Part shown: positions 1-10,045 of the stretch, piece after piece
How positions within the stretch are numbered: position 1 is the stretch's first letter
Layout of the letters: each line of letters opens with the position of its first letter
Assembly: GCA_946800325.1 (NCBI GenBank)
Contig: OX326958.1
Location: 5,714,001 to 5,778,000, forward strand
Direction of reading: 5' to 3'
Source of the DNA: Luzula sylvatica
Lineage: Eukaryota > Streptophyta > Magnoliopsida > Poales > Juncaceae
DNA length: 64,000 bases
Notes under the pieces: model-generated
The model's database searches: none
What the model was told of the DNA's origin: nothing
Seen by the model: only the letters and a program-made list of their open reading frames with translations
Position numbers and translations under genes: made by a program

Positions 1-2177
1 AAAATATGACGTTTTCAACTCGCAAAATCATGCCATAATCATCATATATAATAATTCATGACTGATTTACAATAAACTGTATTTTCTGCTAATTCGGGTC
101 AAAAAGACCAAATCTCCCAAATCCAGTCGCGTGGCCGCATTTGTCTCGGTGAGACGAGCGATTTTGATATATATATCGTGCCATTTGGTGAAAAAAAGTA
201 TGAGAAAGTAACGAGGGTTTTAACATTACGGCATTACCATTTTCTCTAATTTATTGTTATCTGAATTTTACAATTAATTGTTTAAATAAAGAATAATTTT
301 TATTCTTAAATTATACGCCGGAAATTCACCGGAGGCAGTCACTCCTCCTTCATTTCTTCGCGCAAAATAGATCGTTTTCAACGCGCAAAATCATGCCATA
401 ATCATCGTATATAATAATTCATCACTGAATTACAATAAACTGTGTTTTCTGCTAATTCGGGTCAAAAAGACCAAATCTCCCAAATCCAGTCGCGTGGCTG
501 CATTTCTCTCGTCGAGACGAGCAATTTTGATATATAGATCGTGCCATTTGGTGAAAAAAAGTATGAGAAAGTAACGAGGGTTTTAACATTACGGCATTAC
601 CATTTTCTCTAATTTATTGTTATCTGAATTTTATAATTAATTGTTTAAATAAAGAATAATTTTTTTCCTTAAATTATACGCCGGAAATTCACCGGAGGCG
701 GTCACTCCTCCTTCATTCTTCGCGCAAAATAGATCGTTTTCAACTCGCAAAATCATGCCATAATCATCCAATATAATAATTCATGACTGAATTACATTAA
801 ACTGTGTTTTCTGCTAATTCGGGTCAAAAAGACCAAATCTCCCAAATCCAGTCGCGTGGCTGCATTTCTCTCGTCGAGACGAGCGATTTTGATATATAGA
901 TCGTGCCATTTGGTGAAAAAAAGTATGAGAAAGTAACGAGGGTTTTAACATTACGGCATTACCATTTTCTCTAATTTATTATTATCAGAATTTTACAATT
1001 TATTATTTAAATAAAGAATAATTTTTATCCTTAAATTATACGACGGAAATTCACCGGAGGCGGTCACTCCTCCTTCATTTCTTCGCGCAAAATAGATCGT
1101 TTTCAACTCGCAAAATCATGCCATAATCATCGTATATAATAATTCATGACTGAATTACAATAAACTGTGTTTTCTGCTAATTCGGGTCAAAAAGACCAAA
1201 TCTCCCAAATCCATATCCGTGGCTGCATTTCTCCCGTCGAGACGAGCGATTTTGATATATAGATCGTGCCATTTGGTGAAAAAAAGTATGAGAAAGTAAC
1301 GAGGGTTTTAACATTACGGCATTACCATTTTCTCTAATTTATTGTTATCTGAATTTTACAATTAATTGTTTAAATAAAGAATAATTTTTATCCTTAAATT
1401 ATACGCCGGAAATTCACCGGAGGCGGTCACTCCTCCTTCATTTCTTCGCGCAAAATAGATCGTTTTCTACTCGCAAAATCATGCCATAATAATCGTATAT
1501 AATAATTCATGACTGATTTACAATAAACTGTGTTTTCTGCTAATTCGGGTCAAAAAGACCAAATCTCCCAAATCCAGTCACGTGGCTGCATTTCTCTCGT
1601 CGAGACGAGCGATTTTGATATATAGATCGTGCCATTTGGTGAAAAAAAGTATGAGAAAGTAACGAGGGTTTTAACATTACGGCATTACAATTTTCTCTAA
1701 TTTATTGTTATCTGAATTTTACAATTAATTGTTTAAATAAAGAATAATTTTTTTCCTTAAATTATACGCCGGAAATTCACCGGAGGCGGTCACTCCTCCT
1801 TCATTTCTTCGCGCAAAATAGATCGTTTTGAACTCGCAAAATCATGCCATAATCATAGTATATAATAATTCATGACTGAATTACAATAAACTGTGTTTTC
1901 TGCTAATTCGGGTCTAAAAGACCAAATCTCCCAAATCCAGTCGTGAGGCTGCATTTCTCTCGTCGAGACGAGCGATTTTGATATATAGATCGTGCCATTT
2001 GGTGAAAAAAAGTATGAGAAAGTAACGAGGGTTTGAACATTACGGCATTACCATTTTCTCTAATTTATTGTTATCTGAATTTTACAATTAATTGTTTAAA
2101 TAAAGAATAATTTTTTATCTTAAATTATACGCCGGAAATTCACCGGAGGCGGTCACTCCTTCTTCATTTCTTCGCGC
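1..2177. repeat. HOR copy 1 (6 monomers, 2177 bp)
   Basis: The period is 6 x 363 minus 1 bp; one monomer reads CATTCTTCG instead of CATTTCTTCG. The diagnostic variants of monomers 1-3 (CTCGGTGAGACG, AACGCGCAAAATC, CATCCAATATAAT) recur in the same order at +2177. The true left end lies outside the window. Confidence 0.9.
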
Positions 2178-3121
2178 AAAATATGACGTTTTCAACTCGC
2201 AAAATCATGCCATAATCATCATATATAATAATTCATGACTGATTTACAATAAACTGTATTTTCTGCTAATTCGGGTCAAAAAGACCAAATCTCCCCAATC
2301 CAGTCGCGTGGCCGCATTTGTCTCGGTGAGACGAGCGATTTTGATATATATATCGTGCCATTTGGTGAAAAAAAGTATGAGAAAGTAACGAGGGTTTTAA
2401 CATTACGGCATTACCATTTTCTCTAATTTATTGTTATCTGAATTTTACAATTAATTGTTTAAATAAAGAATAATTTTTATTCTTAAATTATACGCCGGAA
2501 ATTCACCGGAGGCAGTCACTCCTCCTTCATTTCTTCGCGCAAAATAGATCGTTTTCAACGCGCAAAATCATGCCATAATCATCGTATATAATAATTCATC
2601 ACTGAATTACAATAAACTGTGTTTTCTGCTAATTCGGGTCAAAAAGACCAAATCTCCCAAATCCAGTCGCGTGGCTGCATTTCTCTCGTCGAGACGAGCA
2701 ATTTTGATATATAGATCGTGCCATTTGGTGAAAAAAAGTATGAGAAAGTAACGAGGGTTTTAACATTACGGCATTACCATTTTCTCTAATTTATTGTTAT
2801 CTGAATTTTACAATTAATTGTTTAAATAAAGAATAATTTTTTTCCTTAAATTATACGCCGGAAATTCACCGGAGGCGGTCACTCCTCCTTCATTCTTCGC
2901 GCAAAATAGATCGTTTTCAACTCGCAAAATCATGCCATAATCATCCAATATAATAATTCATGACTGAATTACATTAAACTGTGTTTTCTGCTAATTCGGG
3001 TCAAAAAGACCAAATCTCCCAAATCCAGTCGCGTGGCTGCATTTCTCTCGTCGAGACGAGCGATTTTGATATATAGATCGTGCCATTTGGTGAAAAAAAG
3101 TATGAGAAAGTAACGAGGGTT
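2178..3121. repeat. HOR copy 2, partial
   Basis: Same monomer order as the first copy for about 2.6 monomers. Similarity to the first copy breaks near 3121, where this copy reads GTTTTATCATT and TACTTCGGAAATT and the first copy reads GTTTTAACATT and TACGACGGAAATT. From there to the transposon it instead matches the monomer at about 6612, so a recombination junction lies just before the inserted element. Confidence 0.8.
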
Positions 3122-3314
3122 TTATCATTACGGCATTACCATTTTCTCTAATTTATTGTTATCTGAATTTTACAATTAATTGTTTAAATAAAGAATAATT
3201 TTTATCCTTAAATTATACTTCGGAAATTCACCGGAGGCGGTCACTCCTCCTTCATTTCTTCGCGCAAAATAGATCGTTTTCAACTCGCAAAATCATGCCA
3301 TAATCATCGTATAT

Positions 3315-3323
3315 AATAATTCA
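3315..3323. repeat. Left 9-bp target-site duplication of the Mutator-like element
   Basis: AATAATTCA immediately precedes the element and is repeated at 5725-5733. Removing the element and one copy restores a normal monomer (CGTATATAATAATTCATGAC). Confidence 0.93.
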
Positions 3324-3380
3324 CAGTAATGATACTAACCCCACCTATTTCCCCACTTTTTTCCCCGAATGCTGATGTGG
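3324..3380 (+). repeat. Left terminal inverted repeat of the MULE
   Basis: Begins CAGTAATGATACTAACCCC, continues with CCCCAC and TTTTTTCCCCGAAT blocks and ends GCTGATGTGG. It matches the reverse complement of the right end with a few mismatches and one single-base gap. Confidence 0.88.
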
Positions 3381-3465
3381 TATTCTTTGGAGCACCATGT
3401 CATTAAACCCATTTCAGTTCAGAAAACAAGCCTAAGAACGAATCATTTTTACATTCCCATCGTAC

Positions 3466-3542
3466 AAGAGAGAAAGAGAGAGAGAGAGAGGAGCGATAGG
3501 CGACGAAATAGAGGAGACCGATCGATCTCGAGAGAGAGAGAG
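3466..3542. repeat. GA-rich simple repeats inside the MULE, left side
   Basis: GA dinucleotide tracts at about 3466-3491 and 3529-3542 frame a short purine-rich segment. GA tracts are common in plant 5' untranslated regions, so captured leader sequence is one possible origin. The 65-aa frame crossing it is an arginine/glutamate run produced by the repeat and is not called as a gene. Confidence 0.8.
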
Positions 3543-3557
3543 GCCGATGTCACCAGA

Positions 3558-3629
3558 AGATTTTAGGTCACCGGAGATTTTGATCCCATAATGGAATTAG
3601 AGATTTTAGGTCACCGGAGATTCTGATCC
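3558..3629. repeat. 29-bp direct repeat inside the MULE
   Basis: The segment 3558-3586 (core AGATTTTAGGTCACCGG) is repeated at 3601-3629 with one mismatch, offset 43 bp. Its function is unknown. It may be replication slippage within the element. Confidence 0.85.
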
Positions 3630-5146
3630 TAGCTCGAGCGAGCAGAAGAGACGCAGGCAAACCACGCGCCCACGCGCAGCAGACCACGACTCATTTATCA
3701 AGATAGTGGAAGGCCAGTCGAACCACCACGACGAAGCCAGTCGACCGCCAATCAAGAAGTAGACCACCAGATCGTATTTTATAGGTATAATTCTCTTAAA
3801 TTAGTTTTTTTACTGAGAATTAGGGTTTAATCGTACTGAGTTCGGGTTTTATCTTCTAAAATTAGGATTAATTTTACTGAATTAGGGTTAAATTTTTTGA
3901 AATTAGGATCTATTTACTAAATTTGATAAAAGAGAATTTTACTAAATTTGATAAAAGAGAGAATGTGGTGATATGGTCTAATTTCACACGTAACCCTACA
4001 AAACCTCATAATTGACATATACCTCTCCAGAATATGTACTATAATGAGAAGCTTTGCAATCACCATTATTCCGCGTTAATCATTGTAGACTATATAATAG
4101 CTATCGAAACACGTAGTTGAAGGGTACATATGATATTTATTATGATTTGTTGGAACATACATGATATTTTCATATTTTGTAGGTGTATCAGCGTTTATCC
4201 GGATGTTTTTTCTGAGATTAGGGTTTTATTTCTCATTCAATATATCACATATTTATTGTGATTTGTAGGGACGGTGTACCAATCAAATATTTTCGAAAGA
4301 TATCAAGTAATTTGGTCTTAACTTTCAGTGCATGTAATTTTTTGAGAAGAGAGTTGAAAAATTTAACGAAGATTGTTTTGTTTTGTAAGAATTGGCAAGT
4401 TAGGAGAATTGTTTTGTAAGAATTGATGAAGATGTTAATCTTTATGATTTAGTATAGAAATATTTAGTACATACATGTATTGCGGGTGTTGAAATTGAAA
4501 TGGTGGTATTAACTATTAAGGATGAATAAATATTTTGGAATAAGTAAATTTGAAGTATGCGTATATGTACATATGCGACGAAATAATATGAATGCTCAAG
4601 TAATTAATGTTATAATTTTAATTTCCTTGCAGAACAAATTAGTTGCATAGCAAATTAAGTGAACATAAGTAACATGACAATTATTAGATACATTCACACA
4701 AAAAATAACAATTAATACATCCACTATCCACTGATAACAAGTTCTATACATGTGTAATTTTCCAAAATCGTCGCTAAATTGAGCACCCAAATATCAAATT
4801 CATTGCTTTACATGCTCCATGTATGTTAATTACCTCAAATATATTCCTGTAAACTATCAAATTTTCAGATACATTCCACACAAAAAATAATACTTCGTTA
4901 CAATAGAACATAACTAGTACAGAAAATGGAAATGGAATTTCGATAATTTAGAATTTAAAGAGATTATAATAGAAAATGAAATGTATGCCTCCAATAATAC
5001 ATTCTTTTTTCTTATAGGCCTCAAAATCGTCCATTCGTTTTGGAATACAAAATTGAACGTATTACACAAATCGAACATAAATTGAAAAAAAATATGAGAT
5101 TTCAAGTTCAACAATGATTTCCTTCTTAATTTGAAATATTGCAAAA
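3630..5146. other. MULE interior, AT-rich, no recognisable gene
   Basis: About 1.5 kb of AT-rich DNA with several TTAGGGTT-like stretches and a 25-bp-offset tandem duplication (ACTAAATTTGATAAAAGAGA near 3916 and 3941). A possible splice-donor-like context (ATAGGTATAA, about 3780) follows a GC-richer segment, and acceptor-like TTTTGTAGG occurs near 4180. These could mark a captured exon and intron, but no open frame supports it. Confidence 0.5.
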
Positions 5147-5290
5147 ATTACAGAAAAATTGGATTCTCGATGATAAAAATTTATACACTAATACACACGA
5201 CTAAATCTCAATGATCAAAATCGCAGAAAAAATGCAGAAAAAACTGAATATTCAGAAAAATCGTAGAAAAACCACAGAAAAATTGATACC
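5147..5290. repeat. Clustered CAGAAAAA-type short repeats inside the MULE
   Basis: At least six variants of (C/T)AGAAAAA occur here, densest in 5222-5285. This is a degenerate A-rich short tandem array in the right arm of the element. Arrays of short motifs in transposon arms can be transposase or host-factor sites, but nothing here proves it. Confidence 0.6.
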
Positions 5291-5646
5291 TGAAATGGTT
5301 TCTAAAGGATTAGAGGTAAATGCCCAGATCTAAACGCACTCGTGCATGGATTTTATCTAAAAAATTAAGCGGATTAAAGCTGAAAATTTTGCGTATAGAA
5401 AATTTTGCGAACAAGAACATCAAAAAAAATGTATACGCACTTCTCTTTTGCGAGCTCTTGAACGTTGCTCGAACTAATAGAAGAAAAAAAAACGACCTAA
5501 AGGAAGAGTAGGCCTTAGGGTTAGCAAGAGAGAGAGTTCAGGGGAGATAAAAAGTTCGGAAAAGAGAGAGAGAGAGAGTATGCGTTGACTGTTGAGTGAA
5601 GAGAAAAAGCACAGTTCAAAAGAAGGAAAAAAGTTAGCATGAGTTT

Positions 5647-5676
5647 GCTGATGTGGCAAACCATTGCCACATCAGC
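5647..5676. repeat. Perfect 13-bp stem hairpin at the inner edge of the right TIR
   Basis: GCTGATGTGGCAA, a 4-base spacer ACCA, then TTGCCACATCAGC form a perfect inverted repeat of 30 bp overlapping the inner end of the right terminal inverted repeat. The left arm has GCTGATGTGG at 3371-3380 with only a degraded partner downstream, so the structure was probably once present at both ends. Confidence 0.9.
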
Positions 5677-5724
5677 AATTCGGGAAAATAAGCGGGGAAA
5701 AAAGTGGGGATCCTATCATTATTG
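5667..5724 (-). repeat. Right terminal inverted repeat of the MULE
   Basis: Ends ATCATTATTG on the + strand. Its reverse complement starts CAATAATGATAGG and has CCCCACTTTTTTCCCC and CCCGAATTGCTGATGTGG, aligning with the left end at 3324-3380. Confidence 0.88.
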
Positions 5725-5733
5725 AATAATTCA
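5725..5733. repeat. Right 9-bp target-site duplication of the MULE
   Basis: AATAATTCA directly after the element, identical to 3315-3323. The satellite resumes in register with TGACTGAATTACAATAAAC. Confidence 0.93.
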
Positions 5734-7143
5734 TGACTGAATTACAATAAACTGTGTTTTATGCTAATTCGGGTCAAAAAGACCAAATCTCCCAAATCCA
5801 GTCGCGTGGCCGCATTTCTCTTGACGAGACGAGCGATTTTGATATATAGATCGTGCCATTTGGTGAAAAAAAGTATGAGAAAGTAACGAGGGTTTTAACA
5901 TTACGGCATTACCATTTTCTCTAATTTATTGTTATCTGAATTTTACAATTAATTGTTTAAATAAAGAATAATTTTTTTCCTTAAATTATACGCCGGAAAT
6001 TCACCGGAGGCGGTCACTCCTACTTCATTCTTCGCACAAAATAGATCGTTTTCACCTCGCAAAATCATGCCATAATCATCAAATATAATAATTCATGACT
6101 GAATTACAATAAACTGTGTTTTCTGCTAATTCGGGTCAAAAAGACCAAATCTCCCAAATCCAGTCGCGTGGCTGCATTTCTCTCGTCGAGACGAGCGATT
6201 TTGATATATAGATCGTGCCATTTGGTGAAAAAAAGTATGAGAAAGTAACGAGGGTTTTATCATTACGGCATTACCATTTTCTCTAATTTATTGTTATCTG
6301 AATTTTACAATTAATTGTTTAAATAAAGAATAATTTTTTTTCTTAATTTATACGCCGGAAATTCACCGGAGGCGGTCACTCCTACTTCATTCTTCGCGCA
6401 AAATAGATCGTTTTCAACTCGCAAAATCATGCCATAATCATCAAATATAATAATTCATGACTGAATTACAATAAACTGTGTTTTCTGCTAATTCGGGTCA
6501 AAAAGACCAAATCTCCCAAATCCAGTCGCGTGGCTGCATTTCTCTCGTCGAGACGAGCGATTTTGATATATAGATCGTGCCATTTGGTGAAAAAAAGTAT
6601 GAGAAAGTAACGAGGGTTTTATCATTACGGCATTACCATTTTCTCTAATTTATTGTTATCTGAATTTTATAATTAATTGTTTAAATAAAGAATAATTTTT
6701 ATCCTTAAATTATACTTCGGAAATTCACCGGAGGCGGTCACTCCTCCTTCATTTCTTCGCGCAAAATAGATCGTTTTCAACTCGCAAAATCATGCCATAA
6801 TCATCGTATATAATAATTCATGACTGAATTACAATAAACTGTGTTTTATGCTAATTCGGGTCAAAAAGACCAAATCTCCCAAATCCAGTCGCGTGGCTGC
6901 ATTTCTCTTGACGAGACGAGCGATTTTGATATATAGATCGTGCCATTTGGTGAAAAAAAGTATGAGAAAGTAACGAGGGTTTTAACATTACGGCATTACC
7001 ATTTTCTCTAATTTATTGTTATCTGAATTTTACAATTAATTGTTTAAATAAAGAATAATTTTTATCCTTAAATTATACTCCGTAAAATCACCGGAGGCGG
7101 TCACTCCTCCTTCATTTCTTCGCGCAAAATAGATCGTTTTCAA

Positions 7144-7869
7144 CTAGCAAAATCATGCCATGATCTTCGTATATAATAATTCCTGACTGAATTACAATAA
7201 ACTGTATTTTCTGCTAATTCGGGTCAAGAAGACCAAATCTCCCAAATCCAGTCGCTTGGCTGCATTTCTCTCGTCGAGATGAGCGATTTTGATATATAGA
7301 TCGTGCCATTTGGTGAAAAAAAGCATGAGAAAGTAACGAGGGTTTTAACATTACGGCATTACCATTTTCTCTAATTTATTGTTATCTGAATTTTACAATT
7401 AATTGTTTAAATAAAGAATAATTTTTATCCTTAAATTATACTCCGGAAAATCACCGGAGGCGGTCACTCCTCCTTCATTTCTTCGCGCAAAATAGATCGT
7501 TTTCAACTCGCAAAATCATGCCATGATCTTCGTATATAATAATTCCTGACTGAATTACAATAAACTGTATTTTCTGCTAATTCGGGTCAAGAAGACCAAA
7601 TCTCCCAAATCCAGTCGCTTGGCTGCATTTCTCTCGTCGAGATGAGCGATTTTGATATATAGATCGTGCCATTTGGTGAAAAAAAGCATGAGAAAGTAAC
7701 GAGGGTTTTAACATTACGGCATTACCATTTTCTCTAATTTATTGTTATCTGAATTTTACAATTAATTGTTTAAATAAAGAATAATTTTTATCCTTAAATT
7801 ATACGCAGGAAATTCACCGGAGGCGGTCACTCCTCCTTCATTTCTTCGCGCAAAATAGATCGTTTTCAA
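7144..7869. repeat. Tandem single-monomer duplication (2 x 363 bp)
   Basis: Two adjacent monomers share rare variants found in no other monomer I checked (CCATGATCTTCG, ATTCCTGACTG, AAGCATGAG), offset exactly 363 bp, with only a few differences. This indicates recent unequal crossover of a single unit. Confidence 0.9.
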
Positions 7870-10009
7870 CTCGCAAAATCATGCCATAATCATCGTATAT
7901 AATAATTCATGACTGAATTACAATAAACTGTGTTTTCTGCTAATTCGGGTCAAAAAGACCAAATCTCCCAAATCCAGTCGCGTGGCTGCATTTCTCTTGT
8001 CGAGACGAGCGATTTTGATATATAGATCGTGCCATTTGGTGAAAAAAAGTATGAGAAAGTAACGAGGGTTTTAACATTACGGCATTACCATTTTCTCTAA
8101 TTTATTGTTATCTGAATTTTACAATTAATTGTTTAAATAAAGAATAATTTTTATCCTTAAATTATACGTCGGAAATTCATCGGAGGCGGTCACTCCTCCT
8201 TCATTTCTTCGCGCAAAATAGATCGTTTTCTACTCGCAAAATCATGCCATAATCATCGTATATAATAATTCATGACTGAATTACAATAAACTGTATTTTC
8301 TGCTAATTCGGGTCAAAAAGACCAAATCTCCCAAATCCAGTCGCTTGGCTGCATTTCTCTCGTCGAGATGAGCGATTTTGATATATAGATCGTGCCATTT
8401 GGTGAAAAAAAGTATGAGAAAGTAACGAGGGTTTTAACATTACGGCATTACCATTTTCTCTAATTTATTGTTATCTGAATTTTACAATTAATTGTTTACA
8501 TAAAGAATAATTTTTATACTTAAATTATACGCAGGAAATTCACCGGAGGCGGTCACTCCTCCTTCATTTCTTCGCGCAAAATAGATCGTTTTCAACTCGC
8601 AAAATCATGCCATAATCATCGTATATAATAATTCATGACTGAATTACAATAAACTGTGTTTTCTGCTAATTCGGGTCAAAAAGCCCAAATCTCCCAAATC
8701 CAGTTGCGTGGCTGCATTTCTCTTGTCGAGACGAGCGATTTTGATATATAGATCGTGCCATTTGGTGAAAAAAAGTATGAGAAAGTAACGAGGGTTTTAA
8801 CATTACGGCATTACCATTTTCTCTAATTTATTGTTATCTGAATTTTACAATTAATTGTTTAAATAAAGAATAATTTTTATCCTTAAATTATACGCCGGAA
8901 ATTCACCGGAGGCGGTCACTCCTCCTTCATTTCTTCGCGCAAAATAGATCGTTTTCAACTCGCAAAATCATGCCATAATCATCGTATATAACAATTCATG
9001 ACTGAATTACAATAAACTGTGTTTTATGTTAATTCGGGTCAAAAAGACCAAATCTCCCAAATCCAGTCGCGTGGGTGCATTTCTCTTGTCGAGACGAGCG
9101 ATTTTGATATATAGATCGTGCCAATTGGTGAAAAAAAGTATGAGAAAGTAACGAGGGTTTTAACATTACGGCATTACCATTTTCTCTAATTTATTGTTAT
9201 CTGAATTTTACAATTAATTGTTTAAATAAAGAATAATTTTTATCCTTAAATTATACGCCGGAAATTCACCGGAGGCGGTCACTCCTCCTTCATTTCTTCG
9301 CGCAAAATAGATCGTTTTCAACTCACAAAATCATGCCATAATCATCGTATATAATAATTCATGACTGAATTACAATAAACTGTATTTTCTGCTAATTCGG
9401 GTCAAGAAGACCAAATCTCCCAAATCCAGTCGCTTGGCTGCATTTCTCTCGTCGAGATGAGCGATTTTGATATATAGATCGTGCCATTTGGTGAAAAAAA
9501 GTATGAGAAAGTAACGAGGGTTTTAACATTACGGCATTACCATTTTCTCTAATTTATTGTTATCTGAATTTTACAATTAATTGTTTAAATATAGAATAAA
9601 TTGTATCCTTAAATTATACGCAGGAAATTCACCGGAGGCGGTCACTCCTCCTTCATTTCTTCGCGCAAAATAGATCGTTTTCAACTCGCAAAATCATTCC
9701 ATAATCATCGTATATAATAATTCATGACTGAATTACAATAAACTGTGTTTTATGCTAATTCGGGTCAAAAAGACCAAATCTCCCAAATCCAGTCGCGTGG
9801 CTGCATTTCTCTTGTCGAGACGAGCGATTTTGATATATAGATCGTGCCATTTGGTGAAAAAAAGTATGAGAAAGTAACGAGGGTTTTAACATTACGGCAT
9901 TACCATTTTCTCTAATTTATTGTTATCTGAATTTTACAATTAATTGTTTAAATAAAGAATAATTTTTATCCTTAAATTATACGCCGGAAATTCACCGGAG
10001 GCGGTCACT

Positions 10010-10045
10010 CCTCCTTCATTTCTTCGCGCAAAATCATGCCATAAT
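10010..10045. repeat. Monomer junction with 23-bp deletion
   Basis: Reads CTTCGCGCAAAATCATGCC where other monomers have an extra 23 bp between two copies of CGCAAAAT. One copy of that 8-bp direct repeat and the intervening DNA are missing, as expected for slippage or microhomology-mediated repair. Confidence 0.9.

Larger units (their letters stand above)
1..3323. repeat. Satellite array block 1, 363-bp monomer, 6-monomer HOR
   Basis: Head-to-tail satellite monomers. The recurring landmark ATCGTTTTCAAC (or its variant) starts at 371, 733, 1096, 1459, 1822 and 2185, giving spacings of 362-363 bp. Each monomer contains, in order, an AT-rich TATATAATAATTCATGAC segment, a GGTC-AAAAA-GACC dyad, the dyad CTCGTCGAGACGAG, an A-run, the palindrome ACAATTAATTGT, and a GC-richer stretch with CCGG and GGAGG/CCTCC dyads. 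The variants in 1-2177 (for example the start AAAATATGACG and TCATCACTGAATTAC) reappear 2177 bp later. No gene is seen. Confidence 0.97.
3324..5724. mobile_element. Non-autonomous Mutator-like element (MULE), 2401 bp
   Basis: An insertion with no satellite similarity that interrupts one monomer. Seen directly: a 9-bp target duplication AATAATTCA on both sides; imperfect terminal inverted repeats of about 57-58 bp (left 3324-3380, right 5667-5724) beginning CAGTAATGATA and CAATAATGATA; both inverted repeats end inward in GCTGATGTGG. A 9-bp duplication is typical of the Mutator superfamily, whereas hAT gives 8 bp and CACTA gives 3 bp. No transposase-like reading frame is present: the longest frames inside (65 aa at 3369-3566 +, 64 aa at 4596-4790 -, 76 aa at 4914-5144 -, 63 aa at 5320-5511 +, 61 aa at 5474-5659 -) are short, low in complexity or rich in simple sequence, and I recognise none. 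The element would therefore need a transposase supplied in trans. Captured host sequence inside it is possible but not shown. Confidence 0.88.
5725..8958. repeat. Satellite block 2, 3-mer and 2-mer repeats
   Basis: Type-1 satellite continuing the register broken by the MULE. Three monomers after the element are related to one another (CATCAAATATAATAATTC, GTTTTATCATT, CCTACTTCATTCTTCGC). The segment around 6612-6930 repeats the MULE-flanking sequence with an array offset of 1087 bp (3 monomers) once the insertion is removed. From about 7144 onward, monomers alternate between G-like (GTATTTTCTGC, CGCTTGGC, GAGATGAGC) and A-like (GTGTTTT, CTTGTCGAG) variants that foreshadow the following HOR family. 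Confidence 0.9.

Noticed and set aside
3369..3566. 65-aa frame at the left of the MULE
   Set aside because: Arg/Glu/Ser run produced by GA dinucleotide repeats, overlapping the terminal inverted repeat; no domain.
3780..4270. TTAGGGTT stretches as interstitial telomere repeats
   Set aside because: Only isolated AGGGTT motifs, never in tandem TTTAGGG units.
4596..5144. Minus-strand frames of 64 and 76 aa in the MULE
   Set aside because: Short, AT-rich, hydrophobic by composition, no recognisable motif and no intact transposase context.
5320..5659. Frames of 63 aa (+) and 61 aa (-) at the MULE right side
   Set aside because: Overlap each other on opposite strands, low complexity, no family recognised.
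3324..5724. CACTA or hAT identity for the 2.4-kb element
   Set aside because: The target duplication is 9 bp (not 3 or 8) and the termini do not start with CACTA; Mutator-like fits best.
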